This document shows positions 34,123 through 41,967 of a DNA stretch of 64,000 nucleotides, in pieces. The position numbers and the translations under genes were made by a program. Location: positions 1 through 64,000 of the forward strand of contig CANMQJ010000007.1 in the NCBI GenBank assembly GCA_947500005.1, read 5' to 3'. This DNA is from an uncultured Paracoccaceae bacterium. Its GTDB lineage: Bacteria > Pseudomonadota > Alphaproteobacteria > Rhodobacterales > Rhodobacteraceae. Numbering within the stretch: the stretch's first letter is position 1; each line of letters starts with the position of its first letter. The notes below the pieces were generated by a model. That model was given only the letters and a program-made list of their open reading frames with translations, ran no database searches and had not been told where the DNA came from.

Positions 34123-34334
34123 TGGCCCTCGAAACAGGCGACAGGGTCGTCTGGTCCTGGGGCAATGGCGAAGGCGAGGGCGAGATCGTCCAGCGGTTCA
34201 CCGAAACGGTGAGCCGCACCCTCAAGGGAAGCGAGATCACCCGCCATGCATCGCCCGCCGAACCGGCCTTTCTGATCAAACAGGATGACGGTGACCGGGT
34301 GTTGAAGTCCGCCTCGGAACTTTCACGGAAATAA
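34122..34334 (+). CDS. DUF2945 (HVA-type Tudor-like) small protein
   Basis: This is a 70-residue soluble protein. GDRVVWSWGNGEGEGEIVQR followed by SRTLKGSEITRHASPAEPAF and SASEL is the DUF2945/hypervirulence-associated Tudor-like pattern: a small beta-barrel with a conserved V-x-W...G-x-V/I start and a late S-x-x-L. The family often accompanies stress and envelope genes in Alphaproteobacteria; no enzymatic function is known. It is the third gene of the FNT operon and is followed by a terminator. Confidence 0.82.
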   Translation: MALETGDRVVWSWGNGEGEGEIVQRFTETVSRTLKGSEITRHASPAEPAFLIKQDDGDRVLKSASELSRK

Positions 34335-34346
34335 GAACGAACTCGG

Positions 34347-34380
34347 GGGAGGCGCCGGCCATCAAGGGCGCCTCCCTTTC
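34347..34380 (+). terminator. Intrinsic terminator of the FNT-DUF2945 operon
   Basis: A 10-bp perfect stem GGGAGGCGCC/GGCGCCTCCC with a 10-nt loop is followed by TTTC. It lies 12 bp after the DUF2945 stop and before the convergent Crp/Fnr gene. Confidence 0.7.
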
Positions 34381-34393
34381 CATGCGCCGTGCC

Positions 34394-35146
34394 TCAGATG
34401 AGCGGGCGGCGACGGGGGCTTTCGACCTCGAGAAGGGCCTGTTTGGCCAGCGTTTCGGGATCGCGCACCGTCAGGCACCCGTCCTGAAGCGAGACGATCT
34501 GTCGTTGCCGCAATTTCATCAACGTCTTGTTGGTATGCACCAGTGACAGGCCCAGCGCATCCGCCAGGTCCTGTTGGCGATAGGGAAAGGGACAGCGCGA
34601 GCCGTCCGCCAGGCCAAGGTCGTGGCATTTCGAGAAGAAGCGCAACAAGCCCCAGCTCAATCTTTGCACGGCCGACATCTGGCCCACTGTGGTGAGCGCC
34701 TCGCCAAGGAAATGTTCCTCCATCGCGGCGAGCCAGGTCAGGTCGAAGGCACGTTCGGGTTCCGTCTTGAACAAGGTCCAGAGTTCGGCCCGGTCGAAGA
34801 CGCACAGCACCATCGGCGTCGTCGCCTCGACCGAGTGTTGCATTTCTCCCATAAGACCGGCCTGAAGGCCGATGAAATCTCCGGGCAGGACGAAATTCAC
34901 CACCTGGCGCTTGCCATTCGGCAAGAGCTTGTAGCGCAGGCCCATACCGCGCAACGCGGTATAGAGCTGCGGGCTGTTGGAGCCTTCCATCAGCAAGGGG
35001 GTTCCGGGGTCGACTTTCAGTTCGCCATGCTTGAATCGTCGCATGAACGCCGTCTCTTCACGATTGAGCGTTTCGAAGCTGTCGAGCTTGCGAAGCGGGC
35101 AATTGGCGCAGTCTACCAAGGTACTTTCCTTCCCCTCCTGTGTCAC
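34394..35146 (-). CDS. Crp/Fnr family transcriptional regulator
   Basis: This protein of up to 250 residues has a cyclic-nucleotide-binding-like barrel (about 35-150; GTPLLMEGSNSPQLYTALRG, VVNFVLPGDFIGL) and a winged helix with FPYRQQDLADALGLSLVHTN and KTLMKLRQRQIVSL. The N-terminal CANCPLR pair of cysteines is typical of this FNR-like branch, but the full four-cysteine iron-sulfur set is not evident. Two starts are possible: GTG 35146, or TTG 35119, which has AAGGA at a good distance. A weak EcfG-like site (GGAAC-N16-CATT, 35176-35152) would fit only the TTG start. Confidence 0.85.
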   Translation of the reverse strand: MTQEGKESTLVDCANCPLRKLDSFETLNREETAFMRRFKHGELKVDPGTPLLMEGSNSPQLYTALRGMGLRYKLLPNGKRQVVNFVLPGDFIGLQAGLMGEMQHSVEATTPMVLCVFDRAELWTLFKTEPERAFDLTWLAAMEEHFLGEALTTVGQMSAVQRLSWGLLRFFSKCHDLGLADGSRCPFPYRQQDLADALGLSLVHTNKTLMKLRQRQIVSLQDGCLTVRDPETLAKQALLEVESPRRRPLI

Positions 35147-35227
35147 AGATTAATGCGCGCCGGATCGAACTGTTCCATGAAGTCCCCTTACCCCACTCAG
35201 ATCCGGACAGGAGACAGGAGCCCCAGC

Positions 35228-35590
35228 ATGGACAAGAAACCGGTCGGAGCGCAGGCGATCTGCCTGGTTCTGCATCCCAGTCCGGTCATCGGAGCCGACC
35301 TTTCCGACATCCTGGTCGAAGGCGGCCTGCCGCGCGAAAGCGTGGTGATCGCCGCCTCGCTCGACGCCGTTCCCAGCTCCTTTGCCCGCCTCGTGATCGC
35401 CGATGGCGGCCTGCTGAAAAAGGCCGGCCCCACCCACCTGAACGACCTGCAGCAACAGGGGACGCCGCTGCTGGTTCTCGATGGCGGCTCGATGCCGGAG
35501 TTGCCGCAAAGCGTGTCGATCCGACGCCTGCCGCAGCCCTTCCGCACCGAGGATATCCTGCACGTCCTGCGCGAGATCGGCGTGATCTGA
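35228..35590 (+). CDS. Receiver-like (response-regulator fold) protein, degenerate
   Basis: This 120-residue protein alternates strands and helices in the order of a CheY-like domain: ICLVLHPSPVIGADLSDILV, SVVIAASLDAV, FARLVIADGGLL, TPLLVLDG, and RRLPQPFRTEDILHVLREI, where RLPQPF replaces the usual K-P-F. The acidic pocket near residue 16 is absent (HPSP in place of DD), so phosphorylation is doubtful. AGGAGCCCC precedes the ATG. It is a stand-alone gene between the Crp/Fnr and DUF1328 genes. The fold assignment is by pattern only. Confidence 0.6.
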   Translation: MDKKPVGAQAICLVLHPSPVIGADLSDILVEGGLPRESVVIAASLDAVPSSFARLVIADGGLLKKAGPTHLNDLQQQGTPLLVLDGGSMPELPQSVSIRRLPQPFRTEDILHVLREIGVI

Positions 35591-35600
35591 CCCGTAACGG

Positions 35601-35625
35601 GGAACCAGGTCGCGGCCGAGATGTT
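35601..35625 (+). promoter_or_regulatory. Candidate EcfG promoter of the DUF1328 gene
   Basis: GGAAC (35601-35605), 16 nt, TGTT (35622-35625), one base from CGTT. It lies 32 nt before the ATG at 35657. Confidence 0.45.
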
Positions 35626-35656
35626 GTTTCTCCGCTACAACAACGGAGAAGCAACC

Positions 35657-35827
35657 ATGCTCGGATGGGCAATCACGTTTCTGGTCATCGCGCTTGTCGC
35701 CGCAGTTTTCGGCTTTGGCGGGATCGCCAGCGCATCGGCAGGGATCGCCCAGATCCTGTTCGTCATCTTCCTCATTCTCTTCGTCGTCGCCCTGGTGGCG
35801 CGGGCTGTCCGCGGCAAGAGACCCTGA
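35657..35827 (+). CDS. DUF1328 (UPF0391) small membrane protein
   Basis: This 56-residue protein is almost entirely two hydrophobic helices ([22 protein letters not shown] and [18 protein letters not shown]), ending in RAVRGKRP. The GWA...FGFGGIA...A pattern is that of DUF1328 (YtjA-like), small stress-induced inner-membrane proteins with no known activity. GGAG lies 8 nt before the ATG, and an EcfG-like promoter precedes it. It stands alone, 89 bp before gdhA. Confidence 0.88.
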   Translation: MLGWAITFLVIALVAAVFGFGGIASASAGIAQILFVIFLILFVVALVARAVRGKRP

Positions 35828-35916
35828 GTCATGACTCCATACGCCTGAAGGCGGACGCCCGACCGTTCCGGCGCGTCCGCCTTTGAGGTTTGCTCCTCTC
35901 CGAAAAAGGTTCCTCC

Positions 35917-37257
35917 ATGTCCCGCGACTCCCTGCTCGAGGATTTCATGCACGAGGTCGAGCTGCGCAATCCCGGCGAGACCGAGTTCCTTCAGGCGGTG
36001 CGCCACGTCGCCCGCGACACCATCACCATCGAGAAGGCCCATGCCGACTATGCCCAGGCACGCGTGCTGGCGCGACTGGCCAAGCCCGACCGCATGGTCG
36101 AATTCCGGGTGACCTGGCAGGACGACAACCACGAGATCCGCGTCAATCGCGGCTGGCGCGTCCAGCACTCCAACGCGATCGGGCCCTACAAGGGCGGGCT
36201 GCGGTTTCATCCCGCGCTGACCCCCTCGGTTCTGAAATTCCTGGCGTTCGAGCAGACCTTCAAGAACGCGCTGACCGGCCTGCCGCTGGGGGGCGGCAAG
36301 GGTGGGTCCGATTTCGACCCGAGAGGGCGCAGCGATGCCGAGATCATGCGCTTCTGCCAGGCGTTCATGTTGCAGCTGGCCCCGTTCATCGGCCCCAACC
36401 GCGATGTGCCCGCGGGTGACATCAACGTCGGCACGCGCGAGATCGGCTGGCTCTTTGCCGCCTACAAGTCTCAGGCACATGAATTCTCGGGCGTGCTGAC
36501 CGGCAAGGGCCGTTCCTTCGGCGGGTCTGCCGTGCGGGTCGAGGCGACGGGCTGGGGCCTTGTCTATTTCACCGAGGCGATGCTGGCCGAGCGGGGAGAA
36601 GAGATCGCGGGCAAGCGGATCGCCATTTCGGGCAAGGGCAATGTCGCCACCCATGCCGCCGAAAAGGCCATCGCCTGCGGCGCCCGGGTCGTCACGCTTT
36701 CGGATACCGCCGGTACCCTTGTCGCGCCGGACGGGCTGACACTGGACGACGTGGCCTGGGTGCGCGCCTGCAAGCAGGCCGGCGCCGACATCACCGATCC
36801 GCCCGGCAGCTGCAACGCCACGTTTCACGAAGGCGCCAGCCCTTGGGAACAGGAGGTCGACATCGCCCTGCCTTGCGCCACGCAGAACGAGCTGGACGGA
36901 GAGATGGCCCAGGCCCTTGTCGATGGCGGCGCGCGTATCCTTGCGGAGGGCGCGAACATGCCGCTCACCGACGAGGCGCTGGAAATCGTCGCAAAGGGCG
37001 GCATCACGCGCGCGCCCGGCAAGGCATCGAACGCAGGCGGCGTCGCGGTCTCGGGCCTCGAGATGAGCCAGAACAGCCGCCGCCGCTTCGCCTCGCCGCA
37101 GGAGGTCGATGACGATCTGCGCGAGATCATGGAGACCATCCACGCCCGTGTCTCCAGGGAAGGCCGCGAAGGGGGCAGGATCGACTACAGCCGGGGCGCG
37201 AACATCGCCGGATTCCGCAAGGTGGCCGATGCCATCGCCGCGATGGGGGCGATCTGA
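35917..37257 (+). CDS. gdhA: NADP-specific glutamate dehydrogenase
   Basis: This 446-residue enzyme has the size of the hexameric NADP-dependent type. GPYKGGLRFHP (about 89-99) and LPLGGGKGGSDFDP (about 121-134) supply the substrate-binding and catalytic lysines, followed by PAGDINVGTREIGW. The Rossmann dinucleotide motif is GKGNVATHAAEKA (about 242-254), and NAGGVAVSGLEMSQN lies near the end. It assimilates ammonium into 2-oxoglutarate to give glutamate. The start at ATG 35917 is chosen over 35890 because it matches the family N-terminus (SLLEDFMHEVELRNPGETEF). The next gene starts 2 bp after its stop. Confidence 0.94.
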   Translation: MSRDSLLEDFMHEVELRNPGETEFLQAVRHVARDTITIEKAHADYAQARVLARLAKPDRMVEFRVTWQDDNHEIRVNRGWRVQHSNAIGPYKGGLRFHPALTPSVLKFLAFEQTFKNALTGLPLGGGKGGSDFDPRGRSDAEIMRFCQAFMLQLAPFIGPNRDVPAGDINVGTREIGWLFAAYKSQAHEFSGVLTGKGRSFGGSAVRVEATGWGLVYFTEAMLAERGEEIAGKRIAISGKGNVATHAAEKAIACGARVVTLSDTAGTLVAPDGLTLDDVAWVRACKQAGADITDPPGSCNATFHEGASPWEQEVDIALPCATQNELDGEMAQALVDGGARILAEGANMPLTDEALEIVAKGGITRAPGKASNAGGVAVSGLEMSQNSRRRFASPQEVDDDLREIMETIHARVSREGREGGRIDYSRGANIAGFRKVADAIAAMGAI

Positions 37258-37259
37258 GC

Positions 37260-38867
37260 ATGACCGGGGCCGAGCTGTTCACCCGATGCCTCGCCGCTGG
37301 CGGCATCGACACCGTGTATGCCCTGCCGGGCGAGGAGACCAGCGCGCTGATGGATGCGCTGGGCGCATCCGGGATCGACGTGGTGCTGTGCCGGCACGAA
37401 CAGGCGGCGGCCTTCATGGCCTCGGCGCATGGCCGCCTGACTGGCCGGCCCGCCGCCTGCCTGTCCACTCTGGGACCGGGCGCCACCAACCTCGTCACCG
37501 GCGTGGCCGATGCGATGCTCGACCGCGTGCCGATGCTGGCGATCACCGGCCAGGGCGGACGCGACCGGATCGGCCGGGACAGTCACCAGATGCTCGACCT
37601 CTCGCGGCTTTTCGAGCCGGTCACCAAGCGCTCGCGCACCGTGATGGCGGCAGACCGGATCCCCGGCGCGGTGGCCGAGGCGCTGCATGTCGCAACAACG
37701 CCGCGTCCCGGCGCCGTGCACCTGTCCCTGCCCGAGGATGTCGCCGCCGGCCCCTCCTCCGGCACGCCCCTCCCATCTCTGCCCCCTGCCCCGGCCACCG
37801 CGCACCCCGACAGCATCGCCGCCATCGCCCGCCACCTGGCCGAGGCCCGGCGCCCTTTCGCGCTGATCGGTGCCGGGGTTCTGCGGGACGACGCCGTCGA
37901 CGCCTTGCGCGGCCTTCTGGACGAAACCGGCATTCCCGCCGCCACCAGCTTCATGGCCAAGGGCGCGATTGCGGCCGAGGCACCGTGTCACCTGGGCGCC
38001 TTCGGCCTGCCCGCCACAGACCATGTGGACCGCGCAATCGCCTCGGCCGACCTGCTTCTGACCATCGGCCTGGACCCGGTGGAATACCCGCTGACCAAGC
38101 TGACCGAAGCCGGGCGCATCCCCGTCCTCTCGCTGGCCGAGACCAGCCTGCCCCGCGATGCGGGCTGGCACCTTCTGGCCGAGGTCACGGGGGCGTTGGC
38201 ACCCGGCCTTTCGCGGCTCAAGTCGGCACTCGAAGCCCAGCGCTGGTCGCTCTGGCCCGAGGCCGTAGAGGCGCGCGAGGCGGTGCGGGCCGACCGTGCC
38301 GCCGCACGGCAGGCAATGTCCGACCCGGCCCCGCCGCCCGAAACGCTCGTGGCAGCGCTGAACGACCGCGCAGACGAGACCGACCTGCTCTTGTCCGGGG
38401 TCGGCACGCACAAGCTTGCCCTCGCGCGGGATTTCTCGGCCCGTTCTCCCGGCCAGATCGTCATCGGCAACGGGCTTGCGGGGATGGGTTTTGCCCTGCC
38501 CGGCGCCATCGCGGCGGCCCGGCTGTTTCCCGACCGCCCGGTGACTGCGATCTGCGGCGATGGCGACGCTATGATGAACGTGCAGGACATGGAGACCGCC
38601 ACGCGCCTGGACCTCGGCCTGACCCTGATCGTGTGGGTGGATGGCGGCTATGGCCTGATCGAGGACAAGCAGCAGGACGACACCGGCAGCCGGCCCGACC
38701 TCTCGTTCCATCCGATGGACTGGTCCGCGCTGGCCCGCGCCTTTGGCTGGGAGCATGTGTCATGCGAGACCGCGGAGCAGATGGGCGAGGCTTTTTCCGC
38801 GTCGCGGCATTCGGGGCGGCGCAGAATTGTCACGGTTCCCGTCACCTATCGCGGAAAGCTCGCCTGA
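37260..38867 (+). CDS. Thiamine-pyrophosphate enzyme, acetolactate synthase large-subunit-like
   Basis: This 535-residue protein has the three domains of TPP decarboxylase-type enzymes. The N-terminal Pyr domain has the catalytic glutamate in ALPGEETSALMDAL and CRHEQAAAFMASAHGRLTG. The central domain follows, and the PP domain has the TPP/magnesium motif GDGDAMMNVQDMETATRL. There is no adjacent small subunit and the C-terminus is short, so it is probably not the anabolic acetolactate synthase. Catabolic acetolactate synthase, glyoxylate carboligase-like or oxo-acid decarboxylase activity are options. It is coupled to gdhA (2-bp gap), hinting at 2-oxo-acid metabolism. Confidence 0.8.
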   Translation: MTGAELFTRCLAAGGIDTVYALPGEETSALMDALGASGIDVVLCRHEQAAAFMASAHGRLTGRPAACLSTLGPGATNLVTGVADAMLDRVPMLAITGQGGRDRIGRDSHQMLDLSRLFEPVTKRSRTVMAADRIPGAVAEALHVATTPRPGAVHLSLPEDVAAGPSSGTPLPSLPPAPATAHPDSIAAIARHLAEARRPFALIGAGVLRDDAVDALRGLLDETGIPAATSFMAKGAIAAEAPCHLGAFGLPATDHVDRAIASADLLLTIGLDPVEYPLTKLTEAGRIPVLSLAETSLPRDAGWHLLAEVTGALAPGLSRLKSALEAQRWSLWPEAVEAREAVRADRAAARQAMSDPAPPPETLVAALNDRADETDLLLSGVGTHKLALARDFSARSPGQIVIGNGLAGMGFALPGAIAAARLFPDRPVTAICGDGDAMMNVQDMETATRLDLGLTLIVWVDGGYGLIEDKQQDDTGSRPDLSFHPMDWSALARAFGWEHVSCETAEQMGEAFSASRHSGRRRIVTVPVTYRGKLA

Positions 38868-38881
38868 AGCCCCGAAAATCG

Positions 38882-38906
38882 GGAACCGCCCCAAGGTGAC
38901 ATCGTT
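38882..38906 (+). promoter_or_regulatory. EcfG-type promoter of the small membrane protein/CsbD pair
   Basis: GGAAC (38882-38886), 16 nt, CGTT (38903-38906): a perfect match 26 nt before the ATG at 38932. Confidence 0.72.
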
Positions 38907-38931
38907 GTCCCTTTGAAAGGAGGCCGGACAT

Positions 38932-39123
38932 ATGAAGACGGGAATGTTTTTCGCCATCTTCGTGGCCGTCATGTTCATTGCCGGAGGCGTCTACATGATC
39001 GATTTCGATCAACCGAACGCGGTGCGCCTCCCACACCTGATCGTCGACGAGGGCAGTATGTCCGACATCGGCAGCCATTCTGGGGCGCAATCCGAGGACA
39101 GTACCCTCGATGGCTCTCAGTAG
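38932..39123 (+). CDS. Small membrane-anchored protein, unknown function
   Basis: This 63-residue protein has an N-terminal hydrophobic helix (GMFFAIFVAVMFIAGGVYMI, residues 4-23) followed by a polar tail rich in Asp, Ser and Gln (IVDEGSMSDIGSHSGAQSED). It could be a single-pass inner-membrane protein or a secreted peptide, but no cleavage site is obvious. AAAGGAGG lies 8 nt before the ATG. It has a perfect EcfG promoter upstream and the CsbD gene 62 bp downstream, so it is probably a general stress protein. I do not recognise the family. Confidence 0.72.
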   Translation: MKTGMFFAIFVAVMFIAGGVYMIDFDQPNAVRLPHLIVDEGSMSDIGSHSGAQSEDSTLDGSQ

Positions 39124-39185
39124 ACACCGCCGCCCGGCAGGGCGGTGGACCGAACCGGAAACACGCAAACCGAAAGGAGACAGCA

Positions 39186-39383
39186 ATGAATAACGACCAG
39201 ATCGAAGGCAAATGGACCGAAATCAAGGGTCGGCTGCGCGAGGCCTATGGCGACCTCAGCGATGACGACCTTGAAGAAGCCCGCGGCAACCGCGAGCAGA
39301 TGGAGGGTGTCCTCCAGCAGAAGACCGGCAACAGCAAGGAAGAGGTTCGCCGCAAGGTGGATGATATCCTGGCCGGCGTCTGA
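39186..39383 (+). CDS. CsbD-like stress protein
   Basis: This is a 65-residue charged helical protein. NNDQIEGKWTEIKGRLREAY followed by GDLSDDDLEEARGNREQMEG and QKTGNSKEEVRRKVDDIL is the CsbD pattern (I-x-G-x-W...K-G...W/Y-G-x-L-T/S-D-D). CsbD proteins are abundant general stress proteins of unknown activity, under SigB in Bacillus and EcfG in Alphaproteobacteria. AAAGGAGA precedes ATG 39186; the frame extends upstream without a better start. Probably cotranscribed with the membrane protein at 38932. Confidence 0.92.
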   Translation: MNNDQIEGKWTEIKGRLREAYGDLSDDDLEEARGNREQMEGVLQQKTGNSKEEVRRKVDDILAGV

Positions 39384-39413
39384 ACCGAGGACATTCGGAA
39401 CATGATACCGAGG

Positions 39414-39446
39414 GGGACGGCCTGGCGCCGTCCCTTTCTTCTTTTC
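39414..39446 (+). terminator. Intrinsic terminator after csbD
   Basis: An 8-bp perfect stem GGGACGGC/GCCGTCCC with a 5-nt loop is followed by the T-rich tract TTTCTTCTTTT. It lies 31 bp after the CsbD stop. Confidence 0.82.
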
Positions 39447-39495
39447 CCCGCCCCCGCACGGTCCTTGCGGCGGCCGACGAGGAGCAACCGACGGA

Positions 39496-40860
39496 ATGGC
39501 CGATGCAGACCTGACCAGAGGGCCGGTGTGGCGGGCGCTTGCCCATACATCCGCGCCGATGTCCTTCGGCATCCTCGCCGTGCTGTCGGTGGGGATCGCG
39601 GATTCCTATTTCCTGTCGCGCCTGGGCGAAGCGCCCTTGGCGGCTGTCGGGTATATCTATCCGGTCATCACCGCGCTCTCCTCGCTGTCCATCGGCATGT
39701 CGGCCGGCGCCAATGCCGCCCTGTCCCAGGCGATTGGCCGCGGTGCCCCGCGCGAGGAGATCGGGCGGCTGTCGCTGCACGCCTTCGGACTGGGGATGGG
39801 TCTGGCGCTGTGTCTCGCCGGCGCCTTCGCCGCCGTGTCCGGCCCGCTATTCGCGGCGATGGGCGCGGGCGAGGAGGTGCGGGTCGAGATCGCGGCCTAT
39901 GTGCCGATCTGGGCGGCCTCGTTTCCCTTTCTGGTGGTGCTGATGATCACCAACGCCTTGTTCCGTGCTCATGGCAACGCGATCAGCGCGTCGCTTTTCA
40001 TGGTTCTCGCGGCGGTGCTGAACATCGCGGTGAACCCGCTTCTCGTCTTTGGCTGGGGACCGGTGCCGGGTCTGGGCACGGCAGGCGCGGCCTGGGCCAG
40101 CCTCGCCGGGCGGGCGGTCGCGGCAGGCGCGGCACTGCTCTTCGCCATGCGCCACGGCTATCTCGCAAGATGCGCAAGCCCTCTGCGAAAGCTGGGCGCG
40201 AACGGCCTTGCCATCGTCCGGGTCGGCGGGCCCGCCTCGTTTTCCAACGCGATCAACCCCGCGGGCATGGCGCTGGTCACAGCCGCGGTCGCCACTCTCG
40301 GCGAGACCGCCGTTGCGGGATTCGGCGCGGCCACACGCGTGCAATCGCTCGCCATCGTGGTGCTTCTCGCGCTCTCGGCGGGCATCGGGCCAGTGGTGGG
40401 CCAGAACTGGGGCGCCGAGAAACCCGCCCGCGCACAGGCCGCGCTGATCCAGGCCTGGGTCTTTTCGCTGGGCTACGGCCTGTTGCTGGCACTCGCGCTC
40501 AGCTTCTGGGCCGGGCCGTTCGCGCGGCTGATCGCCAGCGGGGGCGAGGCGGCCGAGTATACCGCGCAATATCTTCGCATCGTGGGGTGGAGCCTGTTTG
40601 GCTATGGGATTCTCGTGACCGCGAACGCGGCAATGAACGCGCGGTCCAAAGCGCTTTATTCGATGGGGCTGAGCCTGGGGCGGATCTTCGCGATCTACCT
40701 GCCCGGTGCGTGGATCGGCGTGTCGATACTGGGCTTCACCGGTATCCTCGTCGCGGCGGTGGCCGCCAACCTGGCGGCCGTGGCCGGTGCAATATGGTGC
40801 GGATACCGGACCGGGCTGCTACCGGCCGACGGCCCGGTCACGGCCCGGCTGAACGGGTGA
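39496..40860 (+). CDS. MATE family efflux transporter
   Basis: This 454-residue protein has about twelve membrane helices in two similar halves. The first half has APMSFGILAVLSVGIADSYF, LSIGMSAGANAALSQAIGRG and NALFRAHGNAISAS. The second half has NPAGMALVTAAVATLGETAVAGFGAATR and the repeat GIGPVVGQNWGA. These G-x-x-x-Q/G-Q-N-x-G-A pairs are MATE signatures. It exports drugs or cationic metabolites using sodium or proton gradients. It lies between the csbD terminator and a convergent diguanylate cyclase (12 bp). Confidence 0.88.
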   Translation: MADADLTRGPVWRALAHTSAPMSFGILAVLSVGIADSYFLSRLGEAPLAAVGYIYPVITALSSLSIGMSAGANAALSQAIGRGAPREEIGRLSLHAFGLGMGLALCLAGAFAAVSGPLFAAMGAGEEVRVEIAAYVPIWAASFPFLVVLMITNALFRAHGNAISASLFMVLAAVLNIAVNPLLVFGWGPVPGLGTAGAAWASLAGRAVAAGAALLFAMRHGYLARCASPLRKLGANGLAIVRVGGPASFSNAINPAGMALVTAAVATLGETAVAGFGAATRVQSLAIVVLLALSAGIGPVVGQNWGAEKPARAQAALIQAWVFSLGYGLLLALALSFWAGPFARLIASGGEAAEYTAQYLRIVGWSLFGYGILVTANAAMNARSKALYSMGLSLGRIFAIYLPGAWIGVSILGFTGILVAAVAANLAAVAGAIWCGYRTGLLPADGPVTARLNG

Positions 40861-40872
40861 TCGGCGCCCGCT

Positions 40873-41967
40873 TCACCCTGCGCCCGGCCCTGTCAGTGGC
40901 TCGGCGCGAGGGGGCGACCCGTCATGCCCTGTTGCCGGCCCGGCCTGGCCCCGAAACCCGGCCTGGCCCCGATGATCCTCACACAAGTCCGGCCTTTCGG
41001 GCCGGTGGAACCTGTGACAGGCCCGCCCCGCGCGCTTGGCCGCGTAAAGCGCCATATCGGCCGCGTTGAGAACTTGCGCCGCGTCGGGCGCGCGGAACTG
41101 CGAGGACAGCGCCGTTCCTGCGCTGGCAGAGATCCGGCAGACCTCCTTGCCGAAAAAGATCGGTTCCTCCAACCGCGCGATCAGCCGCCGCGCGATACCG
41201 TCGAGCCGCGCGCGGTCGTGAAGATGGCGGAAGATCAGCACGAATTCGTCCCCGCCCACGCGCGCCACCGTGTCCTCGTCCCGCGTCTCCTCGACCATGA
41301 TCCGGGCGACATGCTGAAGGACGTGATCGCCCGCCGCATGCCCCAGCCGGTCATTCACCGATTTGAAATAGTCGAGATCGAGATGCATAAGCGCGAAGGG
41401 CGCGCTGCCGGACAGAAGACGCGACAGGATGTGATCCATCGCCCGGCGGTTCTTCAATCCCGTCAGCGTATCGGTAAAGGCCCGCTCCTCCGCCGCGATC
41501 ATCGCGCCCTGAAGCCGCTGGTTCAACGTCCGCGACGCCTCCATCGCCGCCGATTTGGCCTCGACCAGGTAGAGGAGTTCGATCGCCAGGTCGGTGCCGG
41601 GGAAATCCGTGCTGGTCAGGTCGTAATCCTGCACCGCCTCAAGGATCGAAATGCCGAAGGAAAGGTTCACCACCGCGCCCTTGCCCGCCGCGAGCGGCAC
41701 GATGACGCCCTTGAGCGCGGTCTGCGGCGCATCCCGGAAGCGCAGGTGCAGCTTCGATCCCGAGGCATCGAGCAGACCCGACATCGTGGTGACGCTGCGC
41801 GGGCGGATAAGCTGAAACAGCTCGAGGAACTTCTGCCCGACCATCGGGACCCGGGGCCGCAGCTTCTGCAAGGTAGGGCCCACATGGGTCACGTTTCCGC
41901 TGTCGTCCAGCAGGGCATGCATCGGGCAGAGCCTGCCCAGCAGCTGCGACAGGTCCTCGGCCCTCAT
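40873..41967 (-). CDS. Diguanylate cyclase with N-terminal HNOB-associated (HNOBA-like) domain
   Basis: This 364-residue protein starts with a PAS-like HNOBA domain (about 1-150; FLELFQLIRPRS, LRGVIVPLA-type strand and ISILEAVQDYDLTSTDFPGTDLAIELLY). A coiled helix follows, then a GGDEF domain (about 190-325) with FTDTLTGLKNRRAM, DLDYFKSVNDRLGH and the active-site VGGDEF. RDED precedes it in the spacing of a product-inhibition I-site (R-x-x-D). It makes c-di-GMP. Its start overlaps the H-NOX gene by 4 nt, the standard arrangement in which H-NOX controls a cyclase. The C-terminal 40 residues are Pro/Gly-rich and unusual. Confidence 0.88.
   Translation of the reverse strand: MRAEDLSQLLGRLCPMHALLDDSGNVTHVGPTLQKLRPRVPMVGQKFLELFQLIRPRSVTTMSGLLDASGSKLHLRFRDAPQTALKGVIVPLAAGKGAVVNLSFGISILEAVQDYDLTSTDFPGTDLAIELLYLVEAKSAAMEASRTLNQRLQGAMIAAEERAFTDTLTGLKNRRAMDHILSRLLSGSAPFALMHLDLDYFKSVNDRLGHAAGDHVLQHVARIMVEETRDEDTVARVGGDEFVLIFRHLHDRARLDGIARRLIARLEEPIFFGKEVCRISASAGTALSSQFRAPDAAQVLNAADMALYAAKRAGRACHRFHRPERPDLCEDHRGQAGFRGQAGPATGHDGSPPRAEPLTGPGAG

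Noticed and set aside
35172..35176. Counting GGAAC-N16-CATT (35176-35152) as an established EcfG promoter
   Set aside because: Two mismatches in importance-weighted -10 and conflict with the GTG start; kept only as a start-codon hint.
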